From Nitrospirota bacterium (GTDB taxonomy: Bacteria > Nitrospirota > Thermodesulfovibrionia > Thermodesulfovibrionales > JdFR-88), in assembly GCA_021812785.1 (NCBI GenBank), contig JAKAMR010000025.1, positions 1-27,981 of the forward strand: a stretch of 27,981 nt of DNA, written 5' to 3'. Below are positions 1-7,691 of the stretch, in pieces. The notes beneath the pieces are model-generated. The model was not told the origin of the DNA and searched no databases. It saw only the letters and a list, made by a program, of their open reading frames with translations. Both the position numbers and the translations under genes were made by a program. The first letter of the stretch is position 1; every line of letters begins with the position of its first letter.

Positions 1-710
1 GCCCGAAATGCAACTACCACTTCAGGATTGACGCCAGGGAGCGGATAGCGCTCCTGTTTGACGCCGGGAGTTTTGAGGAGGCGGACGCCCTCATAGTTTC
101 GGCGGACCCTCTTTCCTTCAAGGACACGATGCCTTACAAGGAAAGGCTGGAAAGCAACACCGGGAAGACAGGACTTACAGAGGCCGCGGTAGCGGGCATG
201 GCCCTTGTGAACGGCATGCGGGTGTCTGCCATCATAATGGATTTTGCCTTTATGGGGGGCAGCATGGGCTCTGCCGTCGGGGAAAAGATCGTGCGCGCCG
301 CCGAGAGGGCATTGGAAGAGAAGGTTCCCCTGGTGACAGTGTCTTCCTCGGGCGGGGCCAGGATGCAGGAGGGCATTTTCTCACTGATGCAGATGGCCCG
401 GGTCTCTGCCGCCATAGGGAGGCTTAAGGGGAACGCCATACCTTACATATCCATCCTTGCGGACCCGACCTTCGGGGGGGTGACCGCAAGCTTCGCCATG
501 CTGGGGGACGTGATAATAGCTGAGCCAAGGAGCCTTATAGGCTTTGCCGGGCCCAGGGTCATAGAGCAGACGATAAAACAGCAGCTGCCCGACAATTTCC
601 AGAGGGCGGAGTTCCTGCTGGAGCATGGCCTTATAGATATGGTCGTGCACAGGAAGGACATCAAAAGCGTCATCGCAAAACTCTTCGCGCACCTAAGCCC
701 CGCGCCATGA
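1..710 (+). CDS. accD: Acetyl-CoA carboxylase carboxyltransferase subunit beta (5'-truncated by window edge)
   Basis: AccD is the beta half of the carboxyltransferase that moves a carboxyl group from carboxy-biotin to acetyl-CoA, making malonyl-CoA for fatty acid synthesis in the cytoplasm. The open frame runs in from the left edge (first full codon at base 3) and begins inside the zinc ribbon: the last CxxC ends in PKCNYHFR. The start and the first CxxC are therefore missing and about 235 residues are visible. Family hallmarks follow: residues matching FKDTMPYKERL, the crotonase-like core with SSSGGARMQEG (about base 345) and the FAGPRVIEQTI stretch (about base 540). The TGA at 708-710 overlaps the folC ATG at 707 (ATGA), so the two are probably translationally coupled. 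An internal ATG at 129 is not the real start, because conserved family sequence continues upstream of it. The identification is firm. Confidence 0.96.
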   Translation, partial: PKCNYHFRIDARERIALLFDAGSFEEADALIVSADPLSFKDTMPYKERLESNTGKTGLTEAAVAGMALVNGMRVSAIIMDFAFMGGSMGSAVGEKIVRAAERALEEKVPLVTVSSSGGARMQEGIFSLMQMARVSAAIGRLKGNAIPYISILADPTFGGVTASFAMLGDVIIAEPRSLIGFAGPRVIEQTIKQQLPDNFQRAEFLLEHGLIDMVVHRKDIKSVIAKLFAHLSPAP

Positions 711-2176
711 AAAAAAAGGGCGAGCCCTTGAGACCCGTCCCCCCCGAAAAAACCGGCCTTCAGAAAACGTCAGAAAAGGAAGATGCCCGGCAGGCCAGAT
801 ATCTGGAAGTCCTCCGCTATCTCTACGGACTTCAGAAATTCGGCATAAAGCTTGGCCTTCAGAACATATGCGGCCTTCTCCATGCGCTGGGCAATCCGGA
901 AAGAAGCTTAAAGTGTGTCCATGTGGCAGGCACAAACGGCAAGGGCTCCACTTCCGCAGCAATTGCATCCATCATCCAGGCCGCCGGGAAAAAAACCGGC
1001 CTTTTCACTTCCCCTCATCTCCTTAACTTCACGGAAAGAATGCGGATCAACGGGGAGGAGGTCTCCGCACAAAAGACGGTGGAGCTGGCGGCAGAGGTCA
1101 AGGAAGCGGTTGAACGGTCAAAAAAAATTAAAAAGGCGGAAAACGCCCTTTACGCAGACCTGAACCCCACTTTTTTTGAGTTCGTCACGGCGATGGCCCT
1201 GCTCTGGTTCTGGCAGGAAGGCGTGGAATGGGCGGTGCTTGAAACGGGCATGGGGGGCAGACTTGATTCCACAAATGTGATAGCCCCGGAGGTCTCGGTC
1301 ATCACCACCGTGGGATTGGACCACAGGGAGTTTTTGGGCGGCACACTCAGGGAGATAGCCGCGGAGAAGGCGGGGATCATGAAAAAAGGGGTCCCGGCCG
1401 TTTTGGGCCCCCAAAGGCCCGAAGCGCTGGAAGTCCTTGAGGAGCGGTTCTCTTCATTGAACGGCGGTTCCATGCCTCCCGGCCTTTTTCTTTACGGCAG
1501 GGATTTTTTTTGCTCTGCCCTGGGCGAAAGCTCCGGAGCGGGCGTTACTTTTGATTACTCCGGCTCCTCCTTTCAGGCCAAAGACCTTGCTTTCCCCCTG
1601 GCAGGGGACTACCAGGTCATAAACGCCTCAGTCGCCGCGCAGGCAGTAACGGCCGCCGGCCTGGGCAGCGAGGCTGCCGTGCGCGAGGGCCTAAGGATGA
1701 CGCGGCTGCCAGGCAGGCTCGAACTCCTGGAAGAAGCTCCTGAAATAAGGCTGGACGGGGCGCACAACCCCGATGCGGCGGAGGCCCTGGCCGGGGCTCT
1801 TAAAAAGATATTTTTGCTTCCGGAGGGGCGCAGGCTCATCCTTGTGCTTGGCATCATGGGGGACAAGGATGCTGAGGGCATCATGGACCCGCTGCTGCCC
1901 CTGGCGGCTGCAAGCGGAGGGAAGTCCATATTAACGGCCCCGGCCTACGGCAGGGCCGCAAGGCCGGAAGAGCTTAAAAGACGGGCGGAAGCCATGGGTT
2001 TTAAAACAGGCATTGCGGCAGTCTCGCCTTTGTCCAGGGCGATACAGGAGGCAAGAGACCTGGCAAGGCCTGAAGACCTTATCGTAATAACCGGCTCTTT
2101 TTACACCGCGGGGGAAGCCAAGGAGATATTGAAGCGCGAAGGCGGAAAATTCTCCAGGCTCAGGGAGACAAGGTGA
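707..2176 (+). CDS. folC: Bifunctional dihydrofolate/folylpolyglutamate synthase
   Basis: FolC adds L-glutamate to dihydropteroate and to reduced folates using ATP, in the cytoplasm. The 489-residue protein has the Mur-ligase-like P-loop GTNGKGS at residues 75-81, then TSPHLLNFTERMRING (101-116), ETGMGGRLDSTN (179-190), and TTVGLDH with the EKAGIMKKG segment (200-228). The C-terminal substrate/ATP motif DGAHNP is at 350-355. It is slightly longer than the usual 420-450 residues because of a charged N-terminal extension of about 30 residues; a start further in cannot be excluded. The ATG at 707 overlaps the accD stop, and the terminal TGA overlaps the GTG of lptD, which points to one transcript. 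The family is certain; whether it carries both activities is inferred. Confidence 0.96.
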   Translation: MKKKGEPLRPVPPEKTGLQKTSEKEDARQARYLEVLRYLYGLQKFGIKLGLQNICGLLHALGNPERSLKCVHVAGTNGKGSTSAAIASIIQAAGKKTGLFTSPHLLNFTERMRINGEEVSAQKTVELAAEVKEAVERSKKIKKAENALYADLNPTFFEFVTAMALLWFWQEGVEWAVLETGMGGRLDSTNVIAPEVSVITTVGLDHREFLGGTLREIAAEKAGIMKKGVPAVLGPQRPEALEVLEERFSSLNGGSMPPGLFLYGRDFFCSALGESSGAGVTFDYSGSSFQAKDLAFPLAGDYQVINASVAAQAVTAAGLGSEAAVREGLRMTRLPGRLELLEEAPEIRLDGAHNPDAAEALAGALKKIFLLPEGRRLILVLGIMGDKDAEGIMDPLLPLAAASGGKSILTAPAYGRAARPEELKRRAEAMGFKTGIAAVSPLSRAIQEARDLARPEDLIVITGSFYTAGEAKEILKREGGKFSRLRETR

Positions 2177-4188
2177 CAGAGGAGAGCCATGCGGCAGGAG
2201 TGAAGAATCCTTCCCTTTTGCTTTCCTGCGTCATTCCGGCCCTTTTTCTTTTTCTTCCGCTCCTGCCGGCCCTTTTTCTTTCTCCCCCCTGCGCAATGGC
2301 GCAGCAGGAAAAAAGTCCGGCAGTCATGCCCGGGCAGACCAGGATAACCTCGGACACCATGGCCCACTCCGGCACCAAGTACTATTTCAACGGCAATGTC
2401 CTGATAGTGCGGAACAATATGACGGCCGGAGGCGACAAGGCGGTCTATGACGCGCAGACGGACGAGCTGCACCTTATAGGAAACGCATACATGGTGGACC
2501 CCACGGTCGTCATAAACGCCCGGGAGGTCTTCTATAACATGAAAAGCAAGACAGGCGTTCTTTATGACGCATCCATATTCGTACGAAAAAGGAATTTCTA
2601 CATAAAGGGCAGCAGGATAGAGAAGGTGGCCCAGTACACTTACAAGATCAAAAAGGCCTCATTTACCGCCTGCGAAGGCAAGACGCCCGCCTGGTCGGTG
2701 GAGGCGGATTCGGCCAGGGCCATTATAGACGACAAGATCTGGATGCACGGCGCAGAGGTGAAGGCCGGCCCGGTCCCGGTCTTCTATGTGCCGTCATTTG
2801 AGGCCCCAATTTCAAGCAAGAGGGCCAGCGGCTTCCTGGCCCCGAACGCAGGTTTTAGCACATACGGCGGCCTGTATCTCGATATCCCTTATTACTGGGC
2901 CATTTCAGGAAACAGGGATGCCACAGTGAGCCTGGACTACTATTCCAAAAGGGCGGTGGGCGGCTCGGTTGAGGGCCGCTACCTGGAGCCCTCCGGCATG
3001 TCGGGGCTCGAAAAGCTCTCGTACCTGTCCGACTGGAAAGACCATGTGGATTATCTCACACTCTATGGCTGGCACACAGGGCCATACGCGTTCGCGGAGC
3101 TCGACTGGGCCAACCACAGGGACTATCACAAGCTGTTTGACCTGAACTTTCAGAAAGCGGAAAGACGTTTTCTGGAGTCCAAGGGCGAAGCGCACCTGGA
3201 GATCCCGGACTATGGAAAGGCATTCATCAGAGTGCGCTGGTTTCAGGACGAGCTGGACGGAGTGGACCAGTCCAACGTCATCCAGGAATTGCCTGAAACA
3301 GGCGTCTATCTTTATCCAAGGAGGATAGGCCCTCAATTCCTGGGGCACACCGCCGCCTTTGACATGCAGTCGGCACTGACAAACTTCTGGCGCGAGGACG
3401 GGCAGACGGCGGTAAGGTTCTATGCCGCCCCAAGGCTCTCCTATACGGTAGGCGACGGGGTGAATTTTTTCCAGTCCGCCGGGCTTGGCATAAGGCAATA
3501 CGACTTCATGTCGCCCAGTCAGAATATAAGCCGGCTGGTCTTCAACTATGACGCGGCCCTGCGCACCAGGCTTCAGAGGACTTTCCAAAACGGCGTCACC
3601 CACTATATAGAGCCCACACTGGAGTTCGTTGACAGGGACCTTACCGGACAGACCCCTCCGATAGTCTTCGATTCCACGGAGCTTGAGGACAAGGCCACTT
3701 ATGTTCAGGCCGCCATAATAAACCGTTTCAAGGACAAGCATGGGGAGTTCCTGGATGTCCAGCTGACCGAACAGTTCGACGCCAGGGTGGGCAGGGCCCA
3801 GCCCGCCACCCTGAGCATATCCGCCTACAGGCCGGCAATGGTGAGCGGCAGCATCACCTACGACCCTTATGCCGGAAAGCTGCAGACCGTACAGCTTAAC
3901 TCCACGTTCTCTCCGCTCAAGGGCCTCCTTTTTGGCGTGATAGAGACATACACCCCGGCGCAGGACTCGTGGGTGCACAACATAACAGCAAACGCGGTCC
4001 TCTCGTCCCACTTCACCGTGATAAACGCCATCTGGTACGATACGACCATCGGGCTTCAGCAGTACACCGCCGACCTCCGTTACCAGAGCCAGTGCTGGGG
4101 GCTGGACTTCATCTTTGACAAAAAACCGGGCAACACCGCTTTTTATGCCAGGCTAAGGCTGAGGGGGCTTGGCGGCGGCGGCGTTTAG
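2173..4188 (+). CDS. lptD: LPS-assembly protein LptD (OstA), outer-membrane beta-barrel
   Basis: LptD with LptE inserts lipopolysaccharide into the outer leaflet of the outer membrane. The 671-residue product starts at GTG 2173, overlapping the folC stop (GTGA), with a GGAG at 2164-2167. Residues 11-43 form a hydrophobic export signal ending near CAMA/QQ. An OstA/LptA-like beta-jellyroll follows (about 55-165: ITSDTMAHSG, YFNGNVLIVRNNMTAGGDKAVYD). The rest is an aromatic-rich beta-barrel, with the conserved APISSKRASGFLAPNAGFS segment near residues 210-230. It is short for LptD (E. coli about 784). After the signal, the cysteines I see are C167 and C641, consistent with one inter-domain disulfide instead of the paired cysteines of E. 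coli. Linkage to folC suggests a housekeeping locus. The assignment is strong. Confidence 0.92.
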   Translation: MTEESHAAGVKNPSLLLSCVIPALFLFLPLLPALFLSPPCAMAQQEKSPAVMPGQTRITSDTMAHSGTKYYFNGNVLIVRNNMTAGGDKAVYDAQTDELHLIGNAYMVDPTVVINAREVFYNMKSKTGVLYDASIFVRKRNFYIKGSRIEKVAQYTYKIKKASFTACEGKTPAWSVEADSARAIIDDKIWMHGAEVKAGPVPVFYVPSFEAPISSKRASGFLAPNAGFSTYGGLYLDIPYYWAISGNRDATVSLDYYSKRAVGGSVEGRYLEPSGMSGLEKLSYLSDWKDHVDYLTLYGWHTGPYAFAELDWANHRDYHKLFDLNFQKAERRFLESKGEAHLEIPDYGKAFIRVRWFQDELDGVDQSNVIQELPETGVYLYPRRIGPQFLGHTAAFDMQSALTNFWREDGQTAVRFYAAPRLSYTVGDGVNFFQSAGLGIRQYDFMSPSQNISRLVFNYDAALRTRLQRTFQNGVTHYIEPTLEFVDRDLTGQTPPIVFDSTELEDKATYVQAAIINRFKDKHGEFLDVQLTEQFDARVGRAQPATLSISAYRPAMVSGSITYDPYAGKLQTVQLNSTFSPLKGLLFGVIETYTPAQDSWVHNITANAVLSSHFTVINAIWYDTTIGLQQYTADLRYQSQCWGLDFIFDKKPGNTAFYARLRLRGLGGGGV

Positions 4189-4220
4189 CGCCACCCGGGT
4201 ATTGCCGCCGCCGTCTGTTT
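4173..4220 (+). terminator. Rho-independent terminator of the accD-folC-lptD operon
   Basis: A perfect 10-bp GC-only stem, CGGCGGCGGC (4173-4182) with GCCGCCGCCG (4204-4213), has a 21-nt loop and is followed by TCTGTTT. The left arm lies in the last codons of lptD and the TAG stop sits inside the loop. The T-run is short, so termination efficiency is uncertain. Confidence 0.65.
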
Positions 4221-4239
4221 AAGGCCCGTCTATTTAGGT

Positions 4240-4245
4240 TAAAAT
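4240..4245 (+). promoter_or_regulatory. Possible -10 element before the mini-protein
   Basis: TAAAAT lies between the lptD terminator and the mini-protein, in a locally AT-rich stretch. A start of transcription about 7 bases on would give a short leader containing GGAG (4254-4257). No convincing -35 is visible at the right spacing, so the support is weak. Confidence 0.3.
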
Positions 4246-4272
4246 AACTCTGTGGAGATCAAAAAAAAACAG

Positions 4273-4440
4273 ATGAAATGCAAGAAATGCGGAGCGCAGG
4301 TCCGCACCGTTTTCGGTTGAAGGAGCGTCAAGATACGCTGCACGGCGTGCGGCAGGAGCTTTGAGATAAAAGATTACCTTGACGAAATCGACGAGAGGCT
4401 TTGGGAGGAGATATCCCGCCGACCGTGCAACAGGGCATGA
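4273..4440 (+). CDS. Candidate dual-CxxC small selenoprotein (in-frame TGA read as Sec)
   Basis: Read through one in-frame TGA (4318-4320), this frame encodes 55 residues: MKCKKCGAQVRTVFG, then U at position 16, then RSVKIRCTACGRSFEIKDYL, ending in DEIDERLWEEISRRPCNRA and TGA at 4438. Two CxxCG knuckles flank the recoded codon like a zinc ribbon. After TGA, a 7-bp stem (4337-4343 with 4347-4353, one G-U pair) carries a GGC loop starting 24 nt downstream. That position and a loop beginning with G fit the described bacterial SECIS consensus. From memory, annotations include a family called 'dual CXXC motif small (seleno)protein', which this resembles; I could not verify that. The start may be ATG 4273 or GTG 4252. 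Alternatives are a pseudogene or a Cys-to-stop sequencing error. Its role is unknown; redox or metal binding is plausible. Confidence 0.66.
4337..4353 (+). promoter_or_regulatory. SECIS-like hairpin 3' of the in-frame TGA
   Basis: GCTGCAC (4337-4343) pairs with GTGCGGC (4347-4353) as six Watson-Crick pairs and one U-G, closing a GGC triloop. If the top pair opens, the loop is CGGCG, still with G in the first two positions. Twenty-three nucleotides separate the TGA from the loop, within the range reported for bacterial SECIS elements. This is a visual fold only; no energy was computed. Confidence 0.55.
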
Positions 4441-4506
4441 AAACAGCGGGGCAAGGCATGGTGTCGGCAGGCAAAAAACACGGCCGGAAGATAGGAGAAG
4501 ACTTGG

Positions 4507-5091
4507 ATGGTTAGATCTTCGATGGAAAAACTGGAGGAGCTTTATGCCCGGATGGACGCGGAGTACGGAAAACTCTCCCGTCTCTACGGCCTGTCCTGCG
4601 AGGGCTGCGATGACAACTGCTGCTCGCAGAGGTTCCATCATCACACGTTTGCCGAATACCTTTTTCTGCTCGAAGGGCTCAAAGCCGCCGAACCCGAGCT
4701 GCAGGACGCCATTTTAAGGCGGGCAAGGGTAGTGGTGGAAAGCTATGCGCACGAGTTGCAGGCCGGGGAGATATTCAAGCTCATGTGCCCCGCGAACTTT
4801 GGCGGCTCCTGCGCGCTTTACAAATGGAGGCCGATGATATGCAGGCTCCATGGCCTGCCCCATTATTTCACAATGCCCGACGGCGCAAGGAAAGCCGGAG
4901 GCGGGTGCCACAGGATAACCGCGGCGGAAAAGGCGACCCCCCATCAGGGCATGGACAGGACGCCTTTTTACACGGAGCTTGCCCGGATAGAAAAAGATGT
5001 CCGGGAGCGCCTGGGCTACAGGGAGCGGTTCCGCAAGACCACCGCCCAGATGCTTATGGATATGTCCATGGAAGTGGACATCGGAGAATAA
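4507..5091 (+). CDS. YkgJ-family cysteine-cluster protein
   Basis: The protein has 194 residues with the eight-cysteine pattern of the YkgJ (CxxCxxxCC) family: C31, C34, C38, C39 in SCEGCDDNCC, then C94, C102, C112 and C134 around CALYKWRPMICRLHG. The family is predicted to bind zinc or an iron-sulfur cluster; no reaction is established, so none is assigned. Residues before the cluster form a short charged helix. AGGAG at 4493-4497 sits nine bases before ATG 4507; an in-frame ATG at 4522 is an alternative start. It heads a + strand cluster with an NYN nuclease (47-bp gap) and a two-component pair. A second YkgJ protein lies at 13913-14593; the two share the cysteine layout but little else by eye. 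Confidence 0.85.
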   Translation: MVRSSMEKLEELYARMDAEYGKLSRLYGLSCEGCDDNCCSQRFHHHTFAEYLFLLEGLKAAEPELQDAILRRARVVVESYAHELQAGEIFKLMCPANFGGSCALYKWRPMICRLHGLPHYFTMPDGARKAGGGCHRITAAEKATPHQGMDRTPFYTELARIEKDVRERLGYRERFRKTTAQMLMDMSMEVDIGE

Positions 5092-5138
5092 AAAACGCTT
5101 TTTTTAAAAACGGGAACTCCCTTGCATTTTGGCGGGAA

Positions 5139-5645
5139 ATGGGCGGGCGGAAAAGACTCCTCATAGACGGATATAACATTACGGGCATTCAGCATCCCGA
5201 TTTGCAAAAGGAGCGCGAAGCTCTGCTTGAGGTGCTGCGGGCCTACCGGCAGAGGACCGGGCATGAGATAACGGTTGTATTTGACGGGTGGGGAAACAGC
5301 TCGCATGTTGAAAGCCGCATGGTCCTTGGCGGCCTGAATGTCGTCTATTCCAGGACCGGCGAAAAGGCGGACTCGGTAATAAAAAGGATGCTTGAAAAGG
5401 AAAGCGGCATCATACTTGTAAGCTCCGACCGCGAGCTGCAGAACGCGGCATGGTCCCATGGCTCGGTCGCCGTTTCCTCGGAGCTTTTTGAAAGGAAACT
5501 CCATTCAGGCGGGGGCACGGGAAAGCGGGAGACGGAGAACGGGGATGAGGAAGATATGCTTCATCCGCATGCCCGGCGCGGGGGAAATCCAAGGCAGCCC
5601 TCAAAACGGCAAAAGGCTCTTGAAAGGGCGCTGAAGGAGCTCTGA
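5139..5645 (+). CDS. YacP-like NYN-domain ribonuclease
   Basis: The 168-residue protein matches the YacP/Rae1 type of NYN (PIN-like) nuclease: LLIDGYNITG at 7-16 with D10, VVFDGWGN at 46-53 with D49, KADSVIKRML at 76-85 with D78, and ILVSSDRELQ at 92-101 with D97. These four acidic residues are where the family places its metal-binding site. In Bacillus the relative Rae1 cleaves mRNA at the ribosome; the same role here is inference. A basic, probably disordered tail (about 122-168) ends the protein. ATG 5139 is chosen because the domain begins at once; upstream codons in this frame overlap the YkgJ gene. Only a poor Shine-Dalgarno (GGCGGG) is visible. The TGA shares its last base with the next ATG at 5645. 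Confidence 0.85.
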   Translation: MGGRKRLLIDGYNITGIQHPDLQKEREALLEVLRAYRQRTGHEITVVFDGWGNSSHVESRMVLGGLNVVYSRTGEKADSVIKRMLEKESGIILVSSDRELQNAAWSHGSVAVSSELFERKLHSGGGTGKRETENGDEEDMLHPHARRGGNPRQPSKRQKALERALKEL

Positions 5646-6340
5646 TGGAAAAAAAAGCGACCATACTGGTAGTAGAGGACGAAAAAAAAATATCCGATGT
5701 CGTAAGGCTCTATCTTGAGAGGGAGGGTTTTTTGCCCCTCATAGCGGGCTCTGCGGAGGAGGCGATGCACTACCTGAAGCAGCCCCCGGACCTTGTCGTA
5801 CTTGACCTCATGCTTCCGGGCATACAGGGGGAGGAGCTCTGCGGCATCATAAGACAGAACTCGAATGTCCCCATAATCATGCTTACCGCCAGGACCGGCG
5901 AGGACGACATAATAAAGGGGCTCAGCTTGGGCGCGGACGATTACGTCCAAAAACCCTTCAGCCCGGGTGAGCTGCTTGCGCGGATAAAGGCGCAGCTAAG
6001 GAGACACAAAAGGCCCTACACGAGGATGTCCTTCAACAAGGGAGCCCTTACCATAGACGTCCTCAGGAGGGAGGTGGCCCGCGACGGGCAGCCCCTTACC
6101 CTTACCCCTTCCGAATTCGGCATACTCGTTTCCCTCTGCGAGAGGCCCGGGATGGTGCTCTCGCGCCTTCAGCTTGTAAACATGGTGCAGGGGTATGACT
6201 TTGAGGGGTACGAGCGCACGATAGACGCCCACGTGAAGAACCTCCGCCAGAAGATAGAGGACGACCCGAAAAACCCGACCTTCATAAAGACCATATACGG
6301 GATAGGATACAAATTCATAGGCACCAAGGATGAGGAGTAA
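5645..6340 (+). CDS. OmpR/PhoB-family response regulator
   Basis: The 231-residue cytoplasmic transcription factor has a receiver domain (about 5-118) with acidic E11/D12, phospho-acceptor D54 in VVLDLMLPG, T81 and K103 in YVQKPF. A winged-helix DNA-binding domain (about 130-226) contains LTLTPSEFGILVSL, ERTIDAHVKNLRQKIEDD and IYGIGYKF, typical of the OmpR/PhoB class. It overlaps the NYN gene by one base and the kinase by 11 bases, so it should be the partner of the kinase at 6330. The regulon cannot be told from sequence. The family is certain. Confidence 0.95.
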   Translation: MEKKATILVVEDEKKISDVVRLYLEREGFLPLIAGSAEEAMHYLKQPPDLVVLDLMLPGIQGEELCGIIRQNSNVPIIMLTARTGEDDIIKGLSLGADDYVQKPFSPGELLARIKAQLRRHKRPYTRMSFNKGALTIDVLRREVARDGQPLTLTPSEFGILVSLCERPGMVLSRLQLVNMVQGYDFEGYERTIDAHVKNLRQKIEDDPKNPTFIKTIYGIGYKFIGTKDEE

Positions 6341-7691
6341 GCTTTTTGTAGCCTTTCTTCTGGTCATCGCCCTGGCCCTCCTTTCGAACCTGATGTTCGG
6401 CCACAGGATCATGAAGGACTTTGCGGCTTATGAAAAAGGCACCAGGGAGGACCATATATACTGGATCATCGCCTCCGTGGAAAGCGGCTATTCCCATGGC
6501 GGCTGGAACATGAGGTCGCTTGAAAGCTCTCTTCGCTGGGCCGCCATGCTACGCTTCGACTGCCGGGTGGAAGACCTTTCTGGCAGGACCGTCATGAGCT
6601 CCGCCCAGGCGGTGAACCTGCTTGGCGAGGCGATGCGCATAAGGATGCAGATAGTCCAGCCCGAGAGCAAGGGGGCGCCGCCTTATGAAAACTATCCCCT
6701 TTTCCACATGGGCAACCAGATAGGCACGCTTGCCATAAGGGACATCACGGCGCCTGCCGACTCTCCGTTAAGAAAGAAAGAGCATATCTTCAAGCAGAGG
6801 GGACGGCAATTCCTCATCACCTCTTTCGTCATAGCCGGGGGTGGCGCACTTTTTCTGGCGGTCGTCCTGAGCCAGTTTCTGTCCAGACCGGTCCGGGAGT
6901 TGAAACGGGCCGCGGAGACTCTTGCAGGCGGCGACCTCTCCGTCCGCCTGAGAGGGACGGGGGCGGACGAGATAGGCAAACTCAAGGCCGCCTTCAACGC
7001 CATGGCTGAGGCGCTCCAGCGGGAAGATTCCCTCAGAAAGCGGCTTACATCCAACGTGGCCCACGAGCTGCGGACCCCCCTTGCCGTGATGAAGGCAAGG
7101 ATAGAGGCGATGATGGACGGGGTCATCGAGGCGGACCGGGCAGGGCTCGAATCGCTCCAGGCGGAGCTGGACTCGCTGACCCGCCTCATAGGCAGCATGG
7201 AGGACCTTACAAAGGCCGAGGCCGGCTTTTTAAAGAAAAGCCCTCCCGAGAAGGTGCTTTTGCGCGAGTTCCTTGAAGGCATCGTCACCGGGATGGAGCC
7301 GCTTTTCATGGACAAGGGCCTCAAGCTCGAAATTGCCGGGGGCCAGGAGCTCCCAGTGTTCACTGAGCCCGAGAAGCTCGAAAAAGTGCTGAAAAACGTA
7401 ATCAAGAACGCGGCCAACCATACCATGGAGGGCGGTGTTCTGCTGAAATACGGCTTTGAAGGCGCCATGTTCTACGTCGAGGTAAAGGATACGGGCAAGG
7501 GCATGGCGCCCGATGAGCTGGGCCGTATCTTTGACAGGTTCTACAAGGGAAAGGACTCGAAGGGTTTTGGCCTCGGGCTTGCCATAGCCAGGGAACTTAT
7601 AGAGGTGATGGGCGGCAGCATTACCGCGCAAAGCCGGCCCGGAACAGGCTCCGTCTTCAGGATCGTTCTTCCCCGAGGGAAAGAGCGTTAA
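6330..7691 (+). CDS. HAMP-domain sensor histidine kinase
   Basis: The 453-residue inner-membrane kinase probably phosphorylates the regulator at 5645. TM1 is at about 4-23, followed by a 140-residue sensor region outside the membrane and TM2 at about 160-182. HAMP spans about 183-235 (SRPVRELKRAAETLAGGDL). The HisKA H-box holds H245 in SNVAHELRTPLAVMK. The ATPase domain has N-box NVIKNAANH (356-364), DTGKG (387-391) and GFGLGLAIA (412-420). The sensor region matches no domain I recognise. ATG 6330 lies inside the end of the regulator gene. The 3' end runs 35 bases into the convergent acyl-ligase gene. Confidence 0.94.
   Translation: MRSKLFVAFLLVIALALLSNLMFGHRIMKDFAAYEKGTREDHIYWIIASVESGYSHGGWNMRSLESSLRWAAMLRFDCRVEDLSGRTVMSSAQAVNLLGEAMRIRMQIVQPESKGAPPYENYPLFHMGNQIGTLAIRDITAPADSPLRKKEHIFKQRGRQFLITSFVIAGGGALFLAVVLSQFLSRPVRELKRAAETLAGGDLSVRLRGTGADEIGKLKAAFNAMAEALQREDSLRKRLTSNVAHELRTPLAVMKARIEAMMDGVIEADRAGLESLQAELDSLTRLIGSMEDLTKAEAGFLKKSPPEKVLLREFLEGIVTGMEPLFMDKGLKLEIAGGQELPVFTEPEKLEKVLKNVIKNAANHTMEGGVLLKYGFEGAMFYVEVKDTGKGMAPDELGRIFDRFYKGKDSKGFGLGLAIARELIEVMGGSITAQSRPGTGSVFRIVLPRGKER

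Noticed and set aside
2905..4011. Long - strand open frame of 368 codons within lptD
   Set aside because: Antisense shadow of lptD; no domain and no ribosome site.
4324..4339. AGCGT/ACGCT hairpin directly after the TGA as the SECIS
   Set aside because: Its loop begins only about 8 bases after the TGA, too close for a bacterial SECIS; the next hairpin fits better.
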